A DNA stretch of 43,601 nucleotides from a virus, in IMG/VR virus record IMGVR_UViG_3300042007_000120, positions 1-43,601 of that record. One strand, written 5' to 3'. Shown here piece by piece: positions 8,219 through 14,934 of this stretch. Positions within the stretch are counted from its first letter, which is position 1. Each line of letters starts with the position of its first letter. The notes beneath the pieces are model-generated. The model was not told where the DNA came from. It did not search any database and worked only from the letters and a program-made list of their open reading frames with translations. Made by a program: the position numbers and the translations under genes.

Positions 8219-8666
8219 TGGAGGCGTTCCGTTCCATGCTCAGTTTGTTCTCCGCCGCCGGGGTCAGCCCGTACTCGGCGCACCAGCTGCGGAACTCCTG
8301 CCCGTACTCCCTCTCAATCCGCACCCACGAGGCGGTGACCACGCCTTGGCTGTTCTTCGTCAGCAGCCCGTACTGGCGGCGCTGCCGCACCGCCTGCCGC
8401 CACACCGCGAAGACCTCGCAGGCGATTTCGAGGCTGGCCTGATCCAGCGGCTTCAAAATCCCCACCGTGCTCATCTGCTCCACGATGTGGTCCCAGAGGG
8501 CACTGGCGTCGGGGGACATGTCGCGGGGCTTCTGCAGCGCCCCGCGGTTGAACGGGATGTCGGGGGGCACCAGACGGCCGCCCGAATCGCGGCCGGGCCC
8601 GGTGCCCGCCAACAGCTTCAGATTCCGTGGTGCCGCCTTCCTGCCCTTACTCGCCGTCGCCGCCAT
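8178..8666 (-). CDS. terS: Terminase small subunit, P27-like
   Basis: 162 aa from ATG 8666, which lies nine bases after GGAGG; an ATG six bases earlier (8672) is also possible. It recognises the packaging site and loads the large subunit. The N-terminus (GRKAAPRNLKLLAGTGPGRD) is basic and matches the start of P27-family small terminases, followed by helices (LDQASLEIACEVFAVWRQAV). It overlaps both neighbours and precedes the large subunit. Confidence 0.88.
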   Translation of the reverse strand: MAATASKGRKAAPRNLKLLAGTGPGRDSGGRLVPPDIPFNRGALQKPRDMSPDASALWDHIVEQMSTVGILKPLDQASLEIACEVFAVWRQAVRQRRQYGLLTKNSQGVVTASWVRIEREYGQEFRSWCAEYGLTPAAENKLSMERNASNVGQEAISSNPFA

Positions 8667-10119
8667 CGCCATTCACCTCCACCGCATCCAGCGCTTCGAG
8701 GCTGGCCTGCGTCTCCACACCGCTCATCCGCGCCGCCGCCGCCCGCCTATCGCCCTTCAGGAAAACCAGCACGTCCTGATGGGTGCGGCAGAGGGCGCGG
8801 GTGGCGGTGAACGCCCGGGCGGCACGCAGCCGGGCGGTGCCGATGGCGGTGATGAGCATGGCGTCGTTCTCCAGCCACAGCCCCGCCTCGTGCGCGGCGC
8901 GGACCATGAGGGAACGCATGTCCATCAGGTGCCCCGCCTTGTTGCGGACAGCGCCGACGATGAACACCGCGTAGCTGTTCGGCCGCAGCCGCCCGGCCGC
9001 GTGGCGGATGTTCTCGACCATCGCGGCCTCGAAGTCGCCATGGGAGAGGTTGGACAGGTCCCGGGGGTCGTCGCTGTACACCTCTAGGTCGTAGTACGGC
9101 GGGCAGCCCAAAATCATGTCGAACGCCTCGGCGGGCAGCTGTTGCAGCTGCTCGGACGATTCGCCGACGATCCACTCAGGGGCAGGCTCCCCGGCGATGG
9201 CGAGCTGCAGCCGGTTCGCCGCCACCTGTTCCTCCCGCAACTCGACCCCGGTGTAGGGGCGGCCGAGGCGGGAGGCGACGATGCCGCGGACGCTGCCGCC
9301 CGCCCACGGGTCGAGGACGTGGCCGCCGGGCGGGCAGTACCACCTGTACATCAGCTCAGTCAGCACAGGGTCGAAGATGCTGGTGCCGGTGCTGCCGTAC
9401 GGCAGCAGCCGGTCCCCGTGCTGCTCCACGATCTCCTTGTCGGTCAGCGCACGCCCCGCCGCGGCCTCCGCCTCGTTCTTCACCGGGTACCAGTTCGCGA
9501 ACTGGCTGGTCGGGGCGTCGTAGACGAGGTTCCCGTCCCGGCCGAGTTCTGATTGGATGCCGAGGTCCTTCCACGCCTGCTTCCGTGCCCGCCAAGGTCC
9601 CTGCCGGGCGTCGAGGACGGTGAAGGGCGGGGCACCGAAGCGCTCGGCCAGCGCCCCGTTCGACTGCGTGCCGCCCGGGGCGGTGCCTAGGGCATCCTGC
9701 GTCTCCCGTGCCATGCGTTCGAGGAACGATTCGTCGTACCCGGTGCCCGTCAGCTGCGGCAGGCTCTGCAACAGCTCCTGCAGCGCATCCTCGTCATAGA
9801 TCGCCAGATCGTTCGTCCGGTTATCGACGAGCACTATACGGGCCGCCTCATCATCGTCGACGTCGACGAAGGTGACGGCGATGGACTTCCAGCCCAGCAC
9901 GTCCCGCGCCGCCTTCAGCGTGTGGTTCCCGGCAAGGACCTCGTTGGTGCCTGCGCGGACGGTGATGGGCTTGTACTGGCCGTTAACCCGGAGGGATTCG
10001 GCGATGGCGTCCACGTCGCCGAGGCGCGGGTTCCGCCCGTAGTGCTGCAGCCCGTCGACGGGGACGATCAGCTTCTCCAGCGTGGAGTGAATGTTGTGTG
10101 TTTCGTGTGCAGTGTCCAT
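8647..10119 (-). CDS. ParB-domain DNA methyltransferase (N6/N4 type)
   Basis: 490 aa, ATG at 10119 with AAGGAA upstream. Residues about 1-110 are a ParB/Srx-like domain (PVDGLQHYGRNPRLGDVDAIAESL, then TNEVLAGNHTLKAA). The second half is an amino-methyltransferase with a SAM-binding loop DPWAGGSVRGIVA, the GVELREEQVAANR segment, and the catalytic CPPYYDLE motif (a DPPY-class variant with Cys first). Such ParB-MTase fusions are common next to phage terminase genes and probably modify phage DNA against host restriction. It is not the partition ParB. The upstream 133 bases are repeat-rich. Confidence 0.9.
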   Translation of the reverse strand: MDTAHETHNIHSTLEKLIVPVDGLQHYGRNPRLGDVDAIAESLRVNGQYKPITVRAGTNEVLAGNHTLKAARDVLGWKSIAVTFVDVDDDEAARIVLVDNRTNDLAIYDEDALQELLQSLPQLTGTGYDESFLERMARETQDALGTAPGGTQSNGALAERFGAPPFTVLDARQGPWRARKQAWKDLGIQSELGRDGNLVYDAPTSQFANWYPVKNEAEAAAGRALTDKEIVEQHGDRLLPYGSTGTSIFDPVLTELMYRWYCPPGGHVLDPWAGGSVRGIVASRLGRPYTGVELREEQVAANRLQLAIAGEPAPEWIVGESSEQLQQLPAEAFDMILGCPPYYDLEVYSDDPRDLSNLSHGDFEAAMVENIRHAAGRLRPNSYAVFIVGAVRNKAGHLMDMRSLMVRAAHEAGLWLENDAMLITAIGTARLRAARAFTATRALCRTHQDVLVFLKGDRRAAAARMSGVETQASLEALDAVEVNGDGGDGE

Positions 10120-10258
10120 GGCGGGGTTCCTTCGGTTGAGCTGCGCAGGTGCGCAGGTACGGAGCTCCGCATCTACGGAGCTCCGTAGGTGCGCATGTAG
10201 GCGGTTACGGAGGTCCGGAGATGCGGAGGTGCGGAGGTGCGGAGGTGCGGTGTTACGC
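10120..10258. repeat. Cluster of short GGTGCG/TACGGAG repeats before the methyltransferase
   Basis: This gap between two minus-strand genes is almost wholly made of short repeats. On the plus strand it shows TGCGCAGGTGCGCAGGT (10142-10158), two copies of TACGGAGCTCCG separated by a CATC spacer region, and four consecutive ATGCGGAGG/GTGCGGAGG-like units near 10220-10250. The TGCGCAGG words match those flanking parA and its partner at 31041-31074 and 32011-32108. It could be a partition-type site, a terminase-binding site (it is upstream of terS) or an operator. Confidence 0.6.
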
Positions 10259-10894
10259 AGGCGGGTCGGTCTCGATCCAGTACACGTTCACCGTCGTCGT
10301 CTGCGGGCCCGTGCTGCCCGTATCCAGCGTCAGCGCATTGCCCGGGCCGAGGATCAGGCCGCGGGGGAACTCCAGCTGCAGCGGTGCCGCCGGGTCGACC
10401 CGCGATTCGGAATCCCAGAACGTGCCGCCGCTGGCCGCGACATTCGACCACTGCACGGTCCCCTTCGCGGGCACGTTGGGGACCGCCAGGTTAAGGCTCC
10501 GCGGCGTCAGCGCATTCGCCGGGGACACGGTGCCGCCTGAGCGGTAGCGGACCTGCTGGCCGATGCTGGAGTAGACGGTGAAGGCAAGGACCGTCAACAG
10601 CACACCGGAGGTGCCGGGGTTCTCCACCCGCAGCGCGCACCGGTCGCTCGGCTGCCCGGTGCCGGGGATGCTGATGGCCTTCCCGGCGATGTACATGCGC
10701 CCCGCCTTCAGCGCGGACAGCAGCGGGTCGTCAACCGGGATGGCAGGGGTGAGGCTCGTGGTGGACGCGTCGGCCGGGACCGCCCCGGGGAACAGCGCGA
10801 CCTCGGGGGCGTACTCGCCCGGCCGCACCTCCACGAAGCGGCGCTTGACCCCGCCGCCCTCCCACACAATGTCGCCGCCGCTTTGTGGAGCCAT
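10253..10894 (-). CDS. Putative virion-associated protein
   Basis: 213 aa, ATG at 10894 with AAAGGA eight bases upstream. Beta-rich and free of Cys-rich motifs, with Gly/Thr/Ser-rich stretches (SPANALTPRSLNLAVPN, GNALTLDTGSTGPQTTTVNVYW) of the kind seen in phage structural proteins, for instance decoration or head-fibre subunits. It is the first sizeable gene of the structural operon, after the HNH gene and before the methyltransferase. I do not recognise the family; the role is inferred from context and composition. Confidence 0.6.
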   Translation of the reverse strand: MAPQSGGDIVWEGGGVKRRFVEVRPGEYAPEVALFPGAVPADASTTSLTPAIPVDDPLLSALKAGRMYIAGKAISIPGTGQPSDRCALRVENPGTSGVLLTVLAFTVYSSIGQQVRYRSGGTVSPANALTPRSLNLAVPNVPAKGTVQWSNVAASGGTFWDSESRVDPAAPLQLEFPRGLILGPGNALTLDTGSTGPQTTTVNVYWIETDPPA

Positions 10895-11235
10895 GTTGCG
10901 GAATCCTTTCTCGCGTTTTCACCAGTGCTGGCACGGGTAGCGTGCTACATAGGGTGCTACATAACCGCTGGGGCTTTGTACCACCCTTTGTAGCGCTGAG
11001 GTCCTGAGATTCCGCCTGATAACGGGAGATCGGCCTCTGCAGAATCGAGGGGGTGTTCGATTTTTGCCGCGGTGTGCGGCGGGGCACCTTGGCGCGCCCC
11101 CCGAACCCCCCTGCCGCGATCCGGACCCCCTTTGTACCCCCCGTTGTAGTACGGCACCCCCGCCGGCGCTGGGATGCGCCCCCCTTCGGGCTCTGCGTTT
11201 TTTGTATGGGTGGTTGTACTGCTGCCGGCGCGTGG
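10895..11235. repeat. Non-coding region with 12-bp-phased repeat pairs
   Basis: This 341-base gap between the HNH gene and the virion-like gene shows no convincing coding. It contains three copies of TTTGTA-N6-(T/G)TTGTA, each with a 12-bp period: 10975-10992, 11131-11148 and 11201-11218. A fourth 12-bp-period pair, GTGCTACATA twice, lies at 10942-10963. The spacing would place paired sites on nearly the same face of the helix. Candidate roles are protein-binding sites for terminase (cosB-like) or a regulator. Confidence 0.6.
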
Positions 11236-11592
11236 TTAGTGGGGTGTTGGGGGCTTGTGGCTCTGCAGCCTTGTGCGGCGTTCTAAGGCGCTCTTTTCTC
11301 GGTGGTGGGTTCCACATAGGGTTTGCAGGTTTTCGTCGCTCAGAGCGGCTCCTGCGGACGCTACGGGGATGATGTGGTCGACCTCTAGGTCCTCGGTGCT
11401 GCCGCATACCCTGCAGGCTGGTTCCCTGCGTAGCTGCCGGGCGCGGATGGTGGTGCGTTGCCTGCCTGTGAGGGTGCGGGTGTTGGCGCTGGGGTTTTGC
11501 CAGGCTTTTCGTTGGTGCCGGTCGCACCTGCCGGTTGTGGTGATGGTCCCGCACCCGGGTTCTGTGCAGCGGGAGCCGGGTGCGGTGGGCAC
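11236..11592 (-). CDS. HNH endonuclease of the packaging region
   Basis: 118 aa, GTG at 11592 just after the 25-aa membrane peptide. A zinc-binding Cys set (CTEPGCG, then CRVCGSTEDL) precedes the nuclease core LEVDHIIPVASAGAALSDENLQTLCGTHHREKS, with the DH pair, Asn and HH of the HNH/beta-beta-alpha-metal fold. HNH genes right upstream of terminase genes are established in HK97-type cos phages, where they act with terminase in cos cleavage. That role is inferred here from location; free homing activity is the alternative. Confidence 0.88.
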   Translation of the reverse strand: MPTAPGSRCTEPGCGTITTTGRCDRHQRKAWQNPSANTRTLTGRQRTTIRARQLRREPACRVCGSTEDLEVDHIIPVASAGAALSDENLQTLCGTHHREKSALERRTRLQSHKPPTPH

Positions 11593-11594
11593 GG

Positions 11595-11672
11595 CTACCT
11601 GCGTACTGCGCCGATGAGGAGGGTGACGGCGATGATGAGTAGGAGGACGTTGGTGAGCAGCAGGGTGTCCAT
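11595..11672 (-). CDS. 25-aa hydrophobic membrane peptide
   Basis: ATG at 11672 preceded by GGAAGGG; stop TAG two bases before the HNH start. The peptide is nearly one transmembrane helix (LLLTNVLLLIIAVTLLIGAV) ending in RR. The good ribosome-binding site and tight spacing to the HNH gene argue that it is translated. Function is unknown; short membrane peptides in phage late operons may tune lysis or exclude other phages. Too short for family assignment. Confidence 0.55.
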   Translation of the reverse strand: MDTLLLTNVLLLIIAVTLLIGAVRR

Positions 11673-11704
11673 GGTGCGGCCCTTCCGGGTGTGGGGTGGG
11701 AATG

Positions 11705-11745
11705 GGGAAGGCCACCAGCGGTCTCAGGCTGGTGGCCTTCCCTTT
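11705..11745. terminator. Perfect hairpin upstream of the late operon
   Basis: GGGAAGGCCACCAGC (11705-11719) pairs perfectly with 11728-11742, with an eight-base loop and a short TTT on the plus side. The 15-bp stem lies directly upstream of the first late gene. It could stop transcription coming from the replication block or act as an antitermination target. The T-run is weak in both directions. Confidence 0.6.
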
Positions 11746-12080
11746 GGCGGGGCCTCCCCCGGGCTGGGGCGGGGTCCCTAGATGACGGTCAGGTCCGTCG
11801 TTATGTGCAGCACTTGCCATCCGAGAGGGGCTGCAGGGCGGGTCTGGGGCACGCCCATTGTGCCCCCAGCGTATCGCCGGTTGGTGGGGTTTGTGAAGGG
11901 GGGTTTAGTGTGGGGGTGTTCGACCCGCAGCTGGTGGAGCACGACACACAGGGGCCCCGGTCAGTGTTTGCTGCCGGGGCCCTGCCTATACTGGGGTGCG
12001 GCAGTGGCCGGGTTCGTTTTTCGGGAGTAGGGCGGACCCTTGACCCGCCGTCTAGCCGCCGGTCCCAAAGCGGCGGCTCC

Positions 12081-12110
12081 GCCCCCGCAGGGCTCGAGCC
12101 CTGCGGGGGC
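12081..12110. terminator. 30-bp perfect palindrome after the C5 methyltransferase
   Basis: The sequence reads the same on both strands over 30 bases (arms CCCCCGCAGGGC around a central TCGA). It starts three bases past the methyltransferase stop, so on the minus strand it would form a 12- to 13-bp GC stem with a four-base loop. No T-run follows. A second stem at 12054-12078 lies just downstream. The pair probably ends the replication transcript. Confidence 0.65.
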
Positions 12111-12113
12111 ACC

Positions 12114-13184
12114 TTACGTTTGGTGGGCGTGGAGCATGGCGGTGAGGGCGGCCTGCGCCTGCAGGGGCACCACCCCGTCGCCGCAGACTTTGAGCTGCTG
12201 GTTGCGGGTGAGCCCTATGGCGGGGTCGGTGACCCACCCGTCGGGCAGCCCCATCATCCACTCGGTGAAGCGGGGGCTTAGGCGCTCTGCCCGTACCCGT
12301 CCAGTAGGCTCGGTTGGTCGTGGCGCGGGGCGGCCGGTGACGTGTTCCCATCTGCGGATGGCTTGGGTGTAGGGGCCCCAGTCTGTAGGAGGTGTTCCAC
12401 CTCGTCCGCCAGTGTCGGCCCGTGCCCGCCCGCTTTCCGTTTGTCGGGGTGCTGGGAGCCGCCGTTGCTGGCCAGTTGTGTCGTCGGGGTGCGCAGCAGC
12501 AGCCGTTCGCTGGGGTCCAGCCCCATCAGGGTCACTATCTGGTTGGTGAGGAAGACCTGCCCGGTGGTGAGCCTGCGGGCGACGCCCATGGTGTTCGACG
12601 GTTTCCGGCCTTCGGCCGCTACTGGTGTTTTGAGCAAGGAGGAAGACCCGGTATCGGGGGTGGCACGCCCCCACGTCGGCAGCGCGTAGGCCGCGCCATT
12701 GCGCGTCATACCCGAGGTCGGCCAGATCGCCGAGTACGCGACCGAGTGCTCGCAGAGCAGGCTGGCCTGCGTCCCGGGTATTTCCCATGCATCGCGGGCA
12801 CTGTTCCAGATTGCTATCGGCTCGGGCACTGTACGCTCCTCTGACGTTTTCCCAGACCACCCATTGGGGGCGGTGGGTTGCTATGGCTTCGCGCATCTGC
12901 ACCCACAGGTTTGAGCGGGTGCCTTCCGTCATGCCTGCCCGCTGCCCGGCGTGGGAGAGGTCTTGGCAGGGGGTGCCGCCGCTGATGATGTCGGGGCTGG
13001 GGATGGCCGCCCAGTCGATGGCGGTGATGTCCCCGTAGTTGGGGACGTGCGGGTAGTGGTGGGCGAGGATGCGGGCGGGTGCGGGGTCGTTTTCGCAGAA
13101 CCCGATGGTGGTGGCTCCGAGGGCGGCTTCGACGGCGAGGCCGAGGCCGTTGTACCCGGCGCAGAGTTCGAGGGTGGTCAGCAT
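12114..13184 (-). CDS. C5-cytosine DNA methyltransferase
   Basis: 356 aa, ATG at 13184. Conserved motifs are in order: SAM loop ELCAGYNGLGLAVEAALG (I), GFCENDPAPARIL (II), SGGTPCQDLSHAGQ with catalytic Cys (IV), WVVWENVRGAYS (VI), GACHPRYRVFLLAQ (VIII). The C-terminal part has RLSPRFTEWMMGLPDGWV and KVCGDGVVPLQA (motif X). Motif X normally reads GNGV; Asp replaces Asn here. The region between motifs VIII and X is Arg/Pro/His-rich and shares its DNA with a nested gene. It probably modifies phage DNA or blocks restriction. Confidence 0.92.
   Translation of the reverse strand: MLTTLELCAGYNGLGLAVEAALGATTIGFCENDPAPARILAHHYPHVPNYGDITAIDWAAIPSPDIISGGTPCQDLSHAGQRAGMTEGTRSNLWVQMREAIATHRPQWVVWENVRGAYSARADSNLEQCPRCMGNTRDAGQPALRALGRVLGDLADLGYDAQWRGLRAADVGACHPRYRVFLLAQNTSSGRRPETVEHHGRRPQAHHRAGLPHQPDSDPDGAGPQRTAAAAHPDDTTGQQRRLPAPRQTESGRARADTGGRGGTPPTDWGPYTQAIRRWEHVTGRPAPRPTEPTGRVRAERLSPRFTEWMMGLPDGWVTDPAIGLTRNQQLKVCGDGVVPLQAQAALTAMLHAHQT
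12278..12829 (-). CDS. Nested gene in a second frame of the methyltransferase (TP-repeat protein)
   Basis: 183 aa, GTG at 12829 preceded by GAGGAG with a six-base spacer, a strong site inside the methyltransferase coding region. The whole gene lies within that gene in another frame. The product looks like a real protein: IWPTSGMTRNGAAYALPTWG, LLKTPVAAEG and LLLRTPTTQLASNGG repeats, then QHPDKRKAGGHGPTLADEV. I recall similar LL(P/K)TP repeat proteins near phage cytosine methyltransferases, function unknown. The alternative is that such database entries are out-of-frame readings of methyltransferases. The strong ribosome-binding site favours true translation. Confidence 0.55.
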   Translation of the reverse strand: MPEPIAIWNSARDAWEIPGTQASLLCEHSVAYSAIWPTSGMTRNGAAYALPTWGRATPDTGSSSLLKTPVAAEGRKPSNTMGVARRLTTGQVFLTNQIVTLMGLDPSERLLLRTPTTQLASNGGSQHPDKRKAGGHGPTLADEVEHLLQTGAPTPKPSADGNTSPAAPRHDQPSLLDGYGQSA

Positions 13185-13186
13185 GG

Positions 13187-13786
13187 CTAGGCCCGCATGT
13201 TGGTGTTGAGCCATTCCCATTCGTGCAGCGGCCACGCCGGGCGGCCGCGCCACCAGAGGCCGCATTGGGCGGGGCTGGGGTTGCACCCGTCGTGTTCGCA
13301 GACGACGGCGGGCTGCTGGTGGTGTTCGGGCCCTATGAGGCGGATGCGGAGGCCGGGGCGGTGGCACCACGGGCAGTCGGTGCGGAGCAGCTGCCCGTCG
13401 GGGTTTTCGGCGAACTGTTCGGTCATGCGGGCGCGGATGCGGTGGATGGTGTGTTCGGCGCGGGCCTGCAGCAGTTCGGGGGTGTGGGGGTGGCGGGCGG
13501 TGATGTAGCGCAGCTGCGGCCCGGGGTGCTGCGTGGGTTTGGGGGGGTGTTCATCGAGGGTGTGGGCGATGGTGTTGGCGAGGTTGCGGGTGGTGGTGGT
13601 GATGCGGTGGATGAGGTCGAGGGTGTCGAGGTCGAGGGGGGCTGGTGTGGTGTCTTCTGCCGTGCTGGGCTGCCCGGGCCCGGTTTGTTGCCGCCATGGG
13701 CGGGGTGTGCCGGGTTCGCGGTAGTCGAGGAGGTCTGCCCAGCGGCGGATGATCCATTGGGCGTCGGCTGCGATGTCGTACCTCAT
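13187..13786 (-). CDS. Hypothetical protein with a C-terminal zinc-finger-like segment
   Basis: 199 aa, ATG at 13786 in an ATGA overlap with the 24-aa gene upstream. The N-terminus is helix-rich (ADAQWIIRRWADLLDY). The C-terminal third has CPWCHRPG and CEHDGCNPSPAQCG, two Cys pairs that could bind zinc, followed by WWRGRPAWPLHEWEWL. The DNA-binding or regulatory role often suggested for such proteins is only inference. It sits in the replication/modification operon before the C5 methyltransferase. Confidence 0.75.
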   Translation of the reverse strand: MRYDIAADAQWIIRRWADLLDYREPGTPRPWRQQTGPGQPSTAEDTTPAPLDLDTLDLIHRITTTTRNLANTIAHTLDEHPPKPTQHPGPQLRYITARHPHTPELLQARAEHTIHRIRARMTEQFAENPDGQLLRTDCPWCHRPGLRIRLIGPEHHQQPAVVCEHDGCNPSPAQCGLWWRGRPAWPLHEWEWLNTNMRA

Positions 13787-13857
13787 GGTGTGCCCCCGGT
13801 GGTGGTGACTTGGTGCGCCCACCGCTCGTCTTCGTACAGGTCAAGGTCCTCGTTCAC
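13783..13857 (-). CDS. 24-aa acidic peptide, translationally coupled
   Basis: GTG at 13857 overlaps the stop of the RusA-like gene (GTGA) and its own stop overlaps the next ATG (ATGA). It encodes a short acidic peptide starting VNEDLDLYEDERW. The double overlap keeps ribosomes engaged between two larger genes, so it may be only a coupling leader. No family is recognisable. Confidence 0.4.
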   Translation of the reverse strand: MNEDLDLYEDERWAHQVTTTGGTP

Positions 13858-14288
13858 AGCTGCCCCCGGGGGTGGATGGTGATGGTGCAGCCGGGCTCGC
13901 ACCCGACCGCCCAGTTCTTGGTCGCGTGCCATGCGACGATGCGGGCGTCGTCGGTGTACACGCCAGCGGTTTTGAGGGGGTCGCCGAGGGCGCGTTCGAG
14001 TTTGTCGAGGTCTGGGGTGCCTGCCGGGTAGTCCGGGTATCGGGTGGTTTTGGGGCGGGGCAGGTAGAAGTCGGCGTGGACGGCGAGGGGCCCGTCGTAG
14101 GGTTCCCAGCCGGGCCCGGCGGCGGCCCGGGCTGCGGTGATGATCGCGGCTTCCCATGCGGCGAGGTGTTTGGACATGGGGATGAGGCGGCCTTTGCCGA
14201 CGTGCCGCATGCTGCCTTTGGCTGCGGGGCGGCCGGGGATGTGGAAGGTGAGGGGCCCCTGCGGCTGCTCAGAAGGGTGGTTGGGCAT
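13854..14288 (-). CDS. rusA: RusA-like Holliday junction resolvase
   Basis: 144 aa, ATG at 14288. It should resolve branched replication and recombination DNA before packaging. The pattern FHIPGRPAAKGSMR at the N-terminus and the acidic cluster TPDLDKLERALGDPLKTAGVYTDDARIV match RusA: D-x-D-K then D, and a DD pair near the C-terminus. The length is close to the usual 120-145 aa. It lies with other replication genes on the minus strand. Confidence 0.87.
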   Translation of the reverse strand: MPNHPSEQPQGPLTFHIPGRPAAKGSMRHVGKGRLIPMSKHLAAWEAAIITAARAAAGPGWEPYDGPLAVHADFYLPRPKTTRYPDYPAGTPDLDKLERALGDPLKTAGVYTDDARIVAWHATKNWAVGCEPGCTITIHPRGQL

Positions 14289-14796
14289 GGTGCTGCCTTT
14301 CCGGTTCGGCGGGGATGGTGAGGCCGGGGTAGCGGTGCCCGCAGCGGTGGGCGGGGACCACTGGGGGGGCGTTGGGGGTGCCTGCGGGTTTTTGCCAGCG
14401 GTCGCGGTGTTGGATGTGGGCGGTGCTGCCGGTGTGGTGGAGCCGGTAGGTGGGGCGGTGTTCGAGGGCGCAGATGAGTTCCTGTACCGGGTTCAGCGGT
14501 GTGGGGTCGACGGTGGCGGGGGAGCCGATGACGGGGTCGTCTAATCCGGTGAGGATGATGGCCTGGCATTTGGGGCAGCGGGTCCAGACCGCGGTGGCGC
14601 GGAATGCTATGGGGTGCTGCAGCTGGAGTTCTTCGCACAGCCATGCGGGGAGCAGCCCGCCGTCTGGGTGGGGGTGGCGGGGGGCGGGGAGTGTGAAGAG
14701 GGTGGGGGACGGCAGTGACCGTTTTTTTGGGGGTTTTTCTCTTAATGTGTGTGCGCGTGATCTTTGATTAGTACCGGTTTCCCGAAAATCGGTCAC
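14269..14796 (-). CDS. Hypothetical Cys-rich (zinc-ribbon-like) protein
   Basis: Up to 175 aa; the GTG at 14796 follows a GGGGGGAG stretch but lies inside a repeat cluster, and the first 25 residues may be untranslated. The ordered core has CPKCQAIILTGLDDPVIG and a later HRCGHRYPGL, a split zinc-ribbon pattern familiar from small actinophage proteins near RusA. It overlaps the RusA gene by 20 bases. Function is unknown. Confidence 0.65.
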   Translation of the reverse strand: MTDFRETGTNQRSRAHTLREKPPKKRSLPSPTLFTLPAPRHPHPDGGLLPAWLCEELQLQHPIAFRATAVWTRCPKCQAIILTGLDDPVIGSPATVDPTPLNPVQELICALEHRPTYRLHHTGSTAHIQHRDRWQKPAGTPNAPPVVPAHRCGHRYPGLTIPAEPERQHHAQPPF

Positions 14797-14919
14797 TATC
14801 GGTCACTCCCCCCTGTTTTGCCCAGTGTTGGCGGGGTTTTTGGGAGTGACAGTGACCGTTTTTTTCGGTCACTGAACGGTCACTAACGGTCACTGGCAGT
14901 GACAGTTCCAAAGTGACCG
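14714..14919. repeat. Cluster of CGGTCACT/AGTGACCG octamers
   Basis: Eight exact copies of CGGTCACT occur in either orientation: 14714-14721, 14790-14797, 14800-14807, 14851-14858, 14866-14873, 14877-14884, 14887-14894 and 14912-14919. Partial AGTGAC copies lie at 14845 and 14898. Copies at 14851 and 14866 form a perfect inverted repeat around T7. Most lie in the 138-base gap between the endolysin stop and the next gene. Candidates are a replication origin, an operator array or a terminator. Confidence 0.7.
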
Positions 14920-14934
14920 TTTTTGGGGGCGTTT

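Larger units (their letters stand above)
11673..12113. other. 441-base non-coding region with several hairpins; late control or cos candidate
   Basis: No convincing gene on either strand. It lies between the end of the replication operon and the start of the structural operon, both transcribed on the minus strand. Besides the hairpin at 11705-11742 and the palindrome at 12081-12110, it has stems at 11844-11869 (CTGGGGCAC/GTGCCCCCAG), 11949-11984 (GGCCCCGG/CCGGGGCC) and 12054-12078 (AGCCGCCG/CGGCGGCT). In many actinophages the cohesive-end site lies just upstream of the HNH/terminase genes, so a cos site here is possible, but I cannot identify it. A tRNA was looked for and not found. Confidence 0.5.

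Noticed and set aside
8647-10119. ParB of the partition system
   Set aside because: The ParB-like domain is fused to an amino-methyltransferase and lies at the terminase genes; the parA partner is the small gene right after parA.
10091-10540. Plus-strand Arg/Cys-rich repeat protein
   Set aside because: It is a translation of the GGTGCG repeats and runs antisense into the virion-like gene; repeats are better seen as DNA sites.
10957-11157. 66-codon minus-strand frame (MPYYNGGYKGG...)
   Set aside because: Its Tyr-Lys/Asn repeats merely translate the TTTGTA pairs; no ribosome-binding site was seen and the sequence looks non-coding.
12054-12113. Possible tRNA (stem with TCGA loop resembles a T arm)
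   Set aside because: The stem is a 30-bp palindrome; no acceptor, D or anticodon arms could be placed around it.
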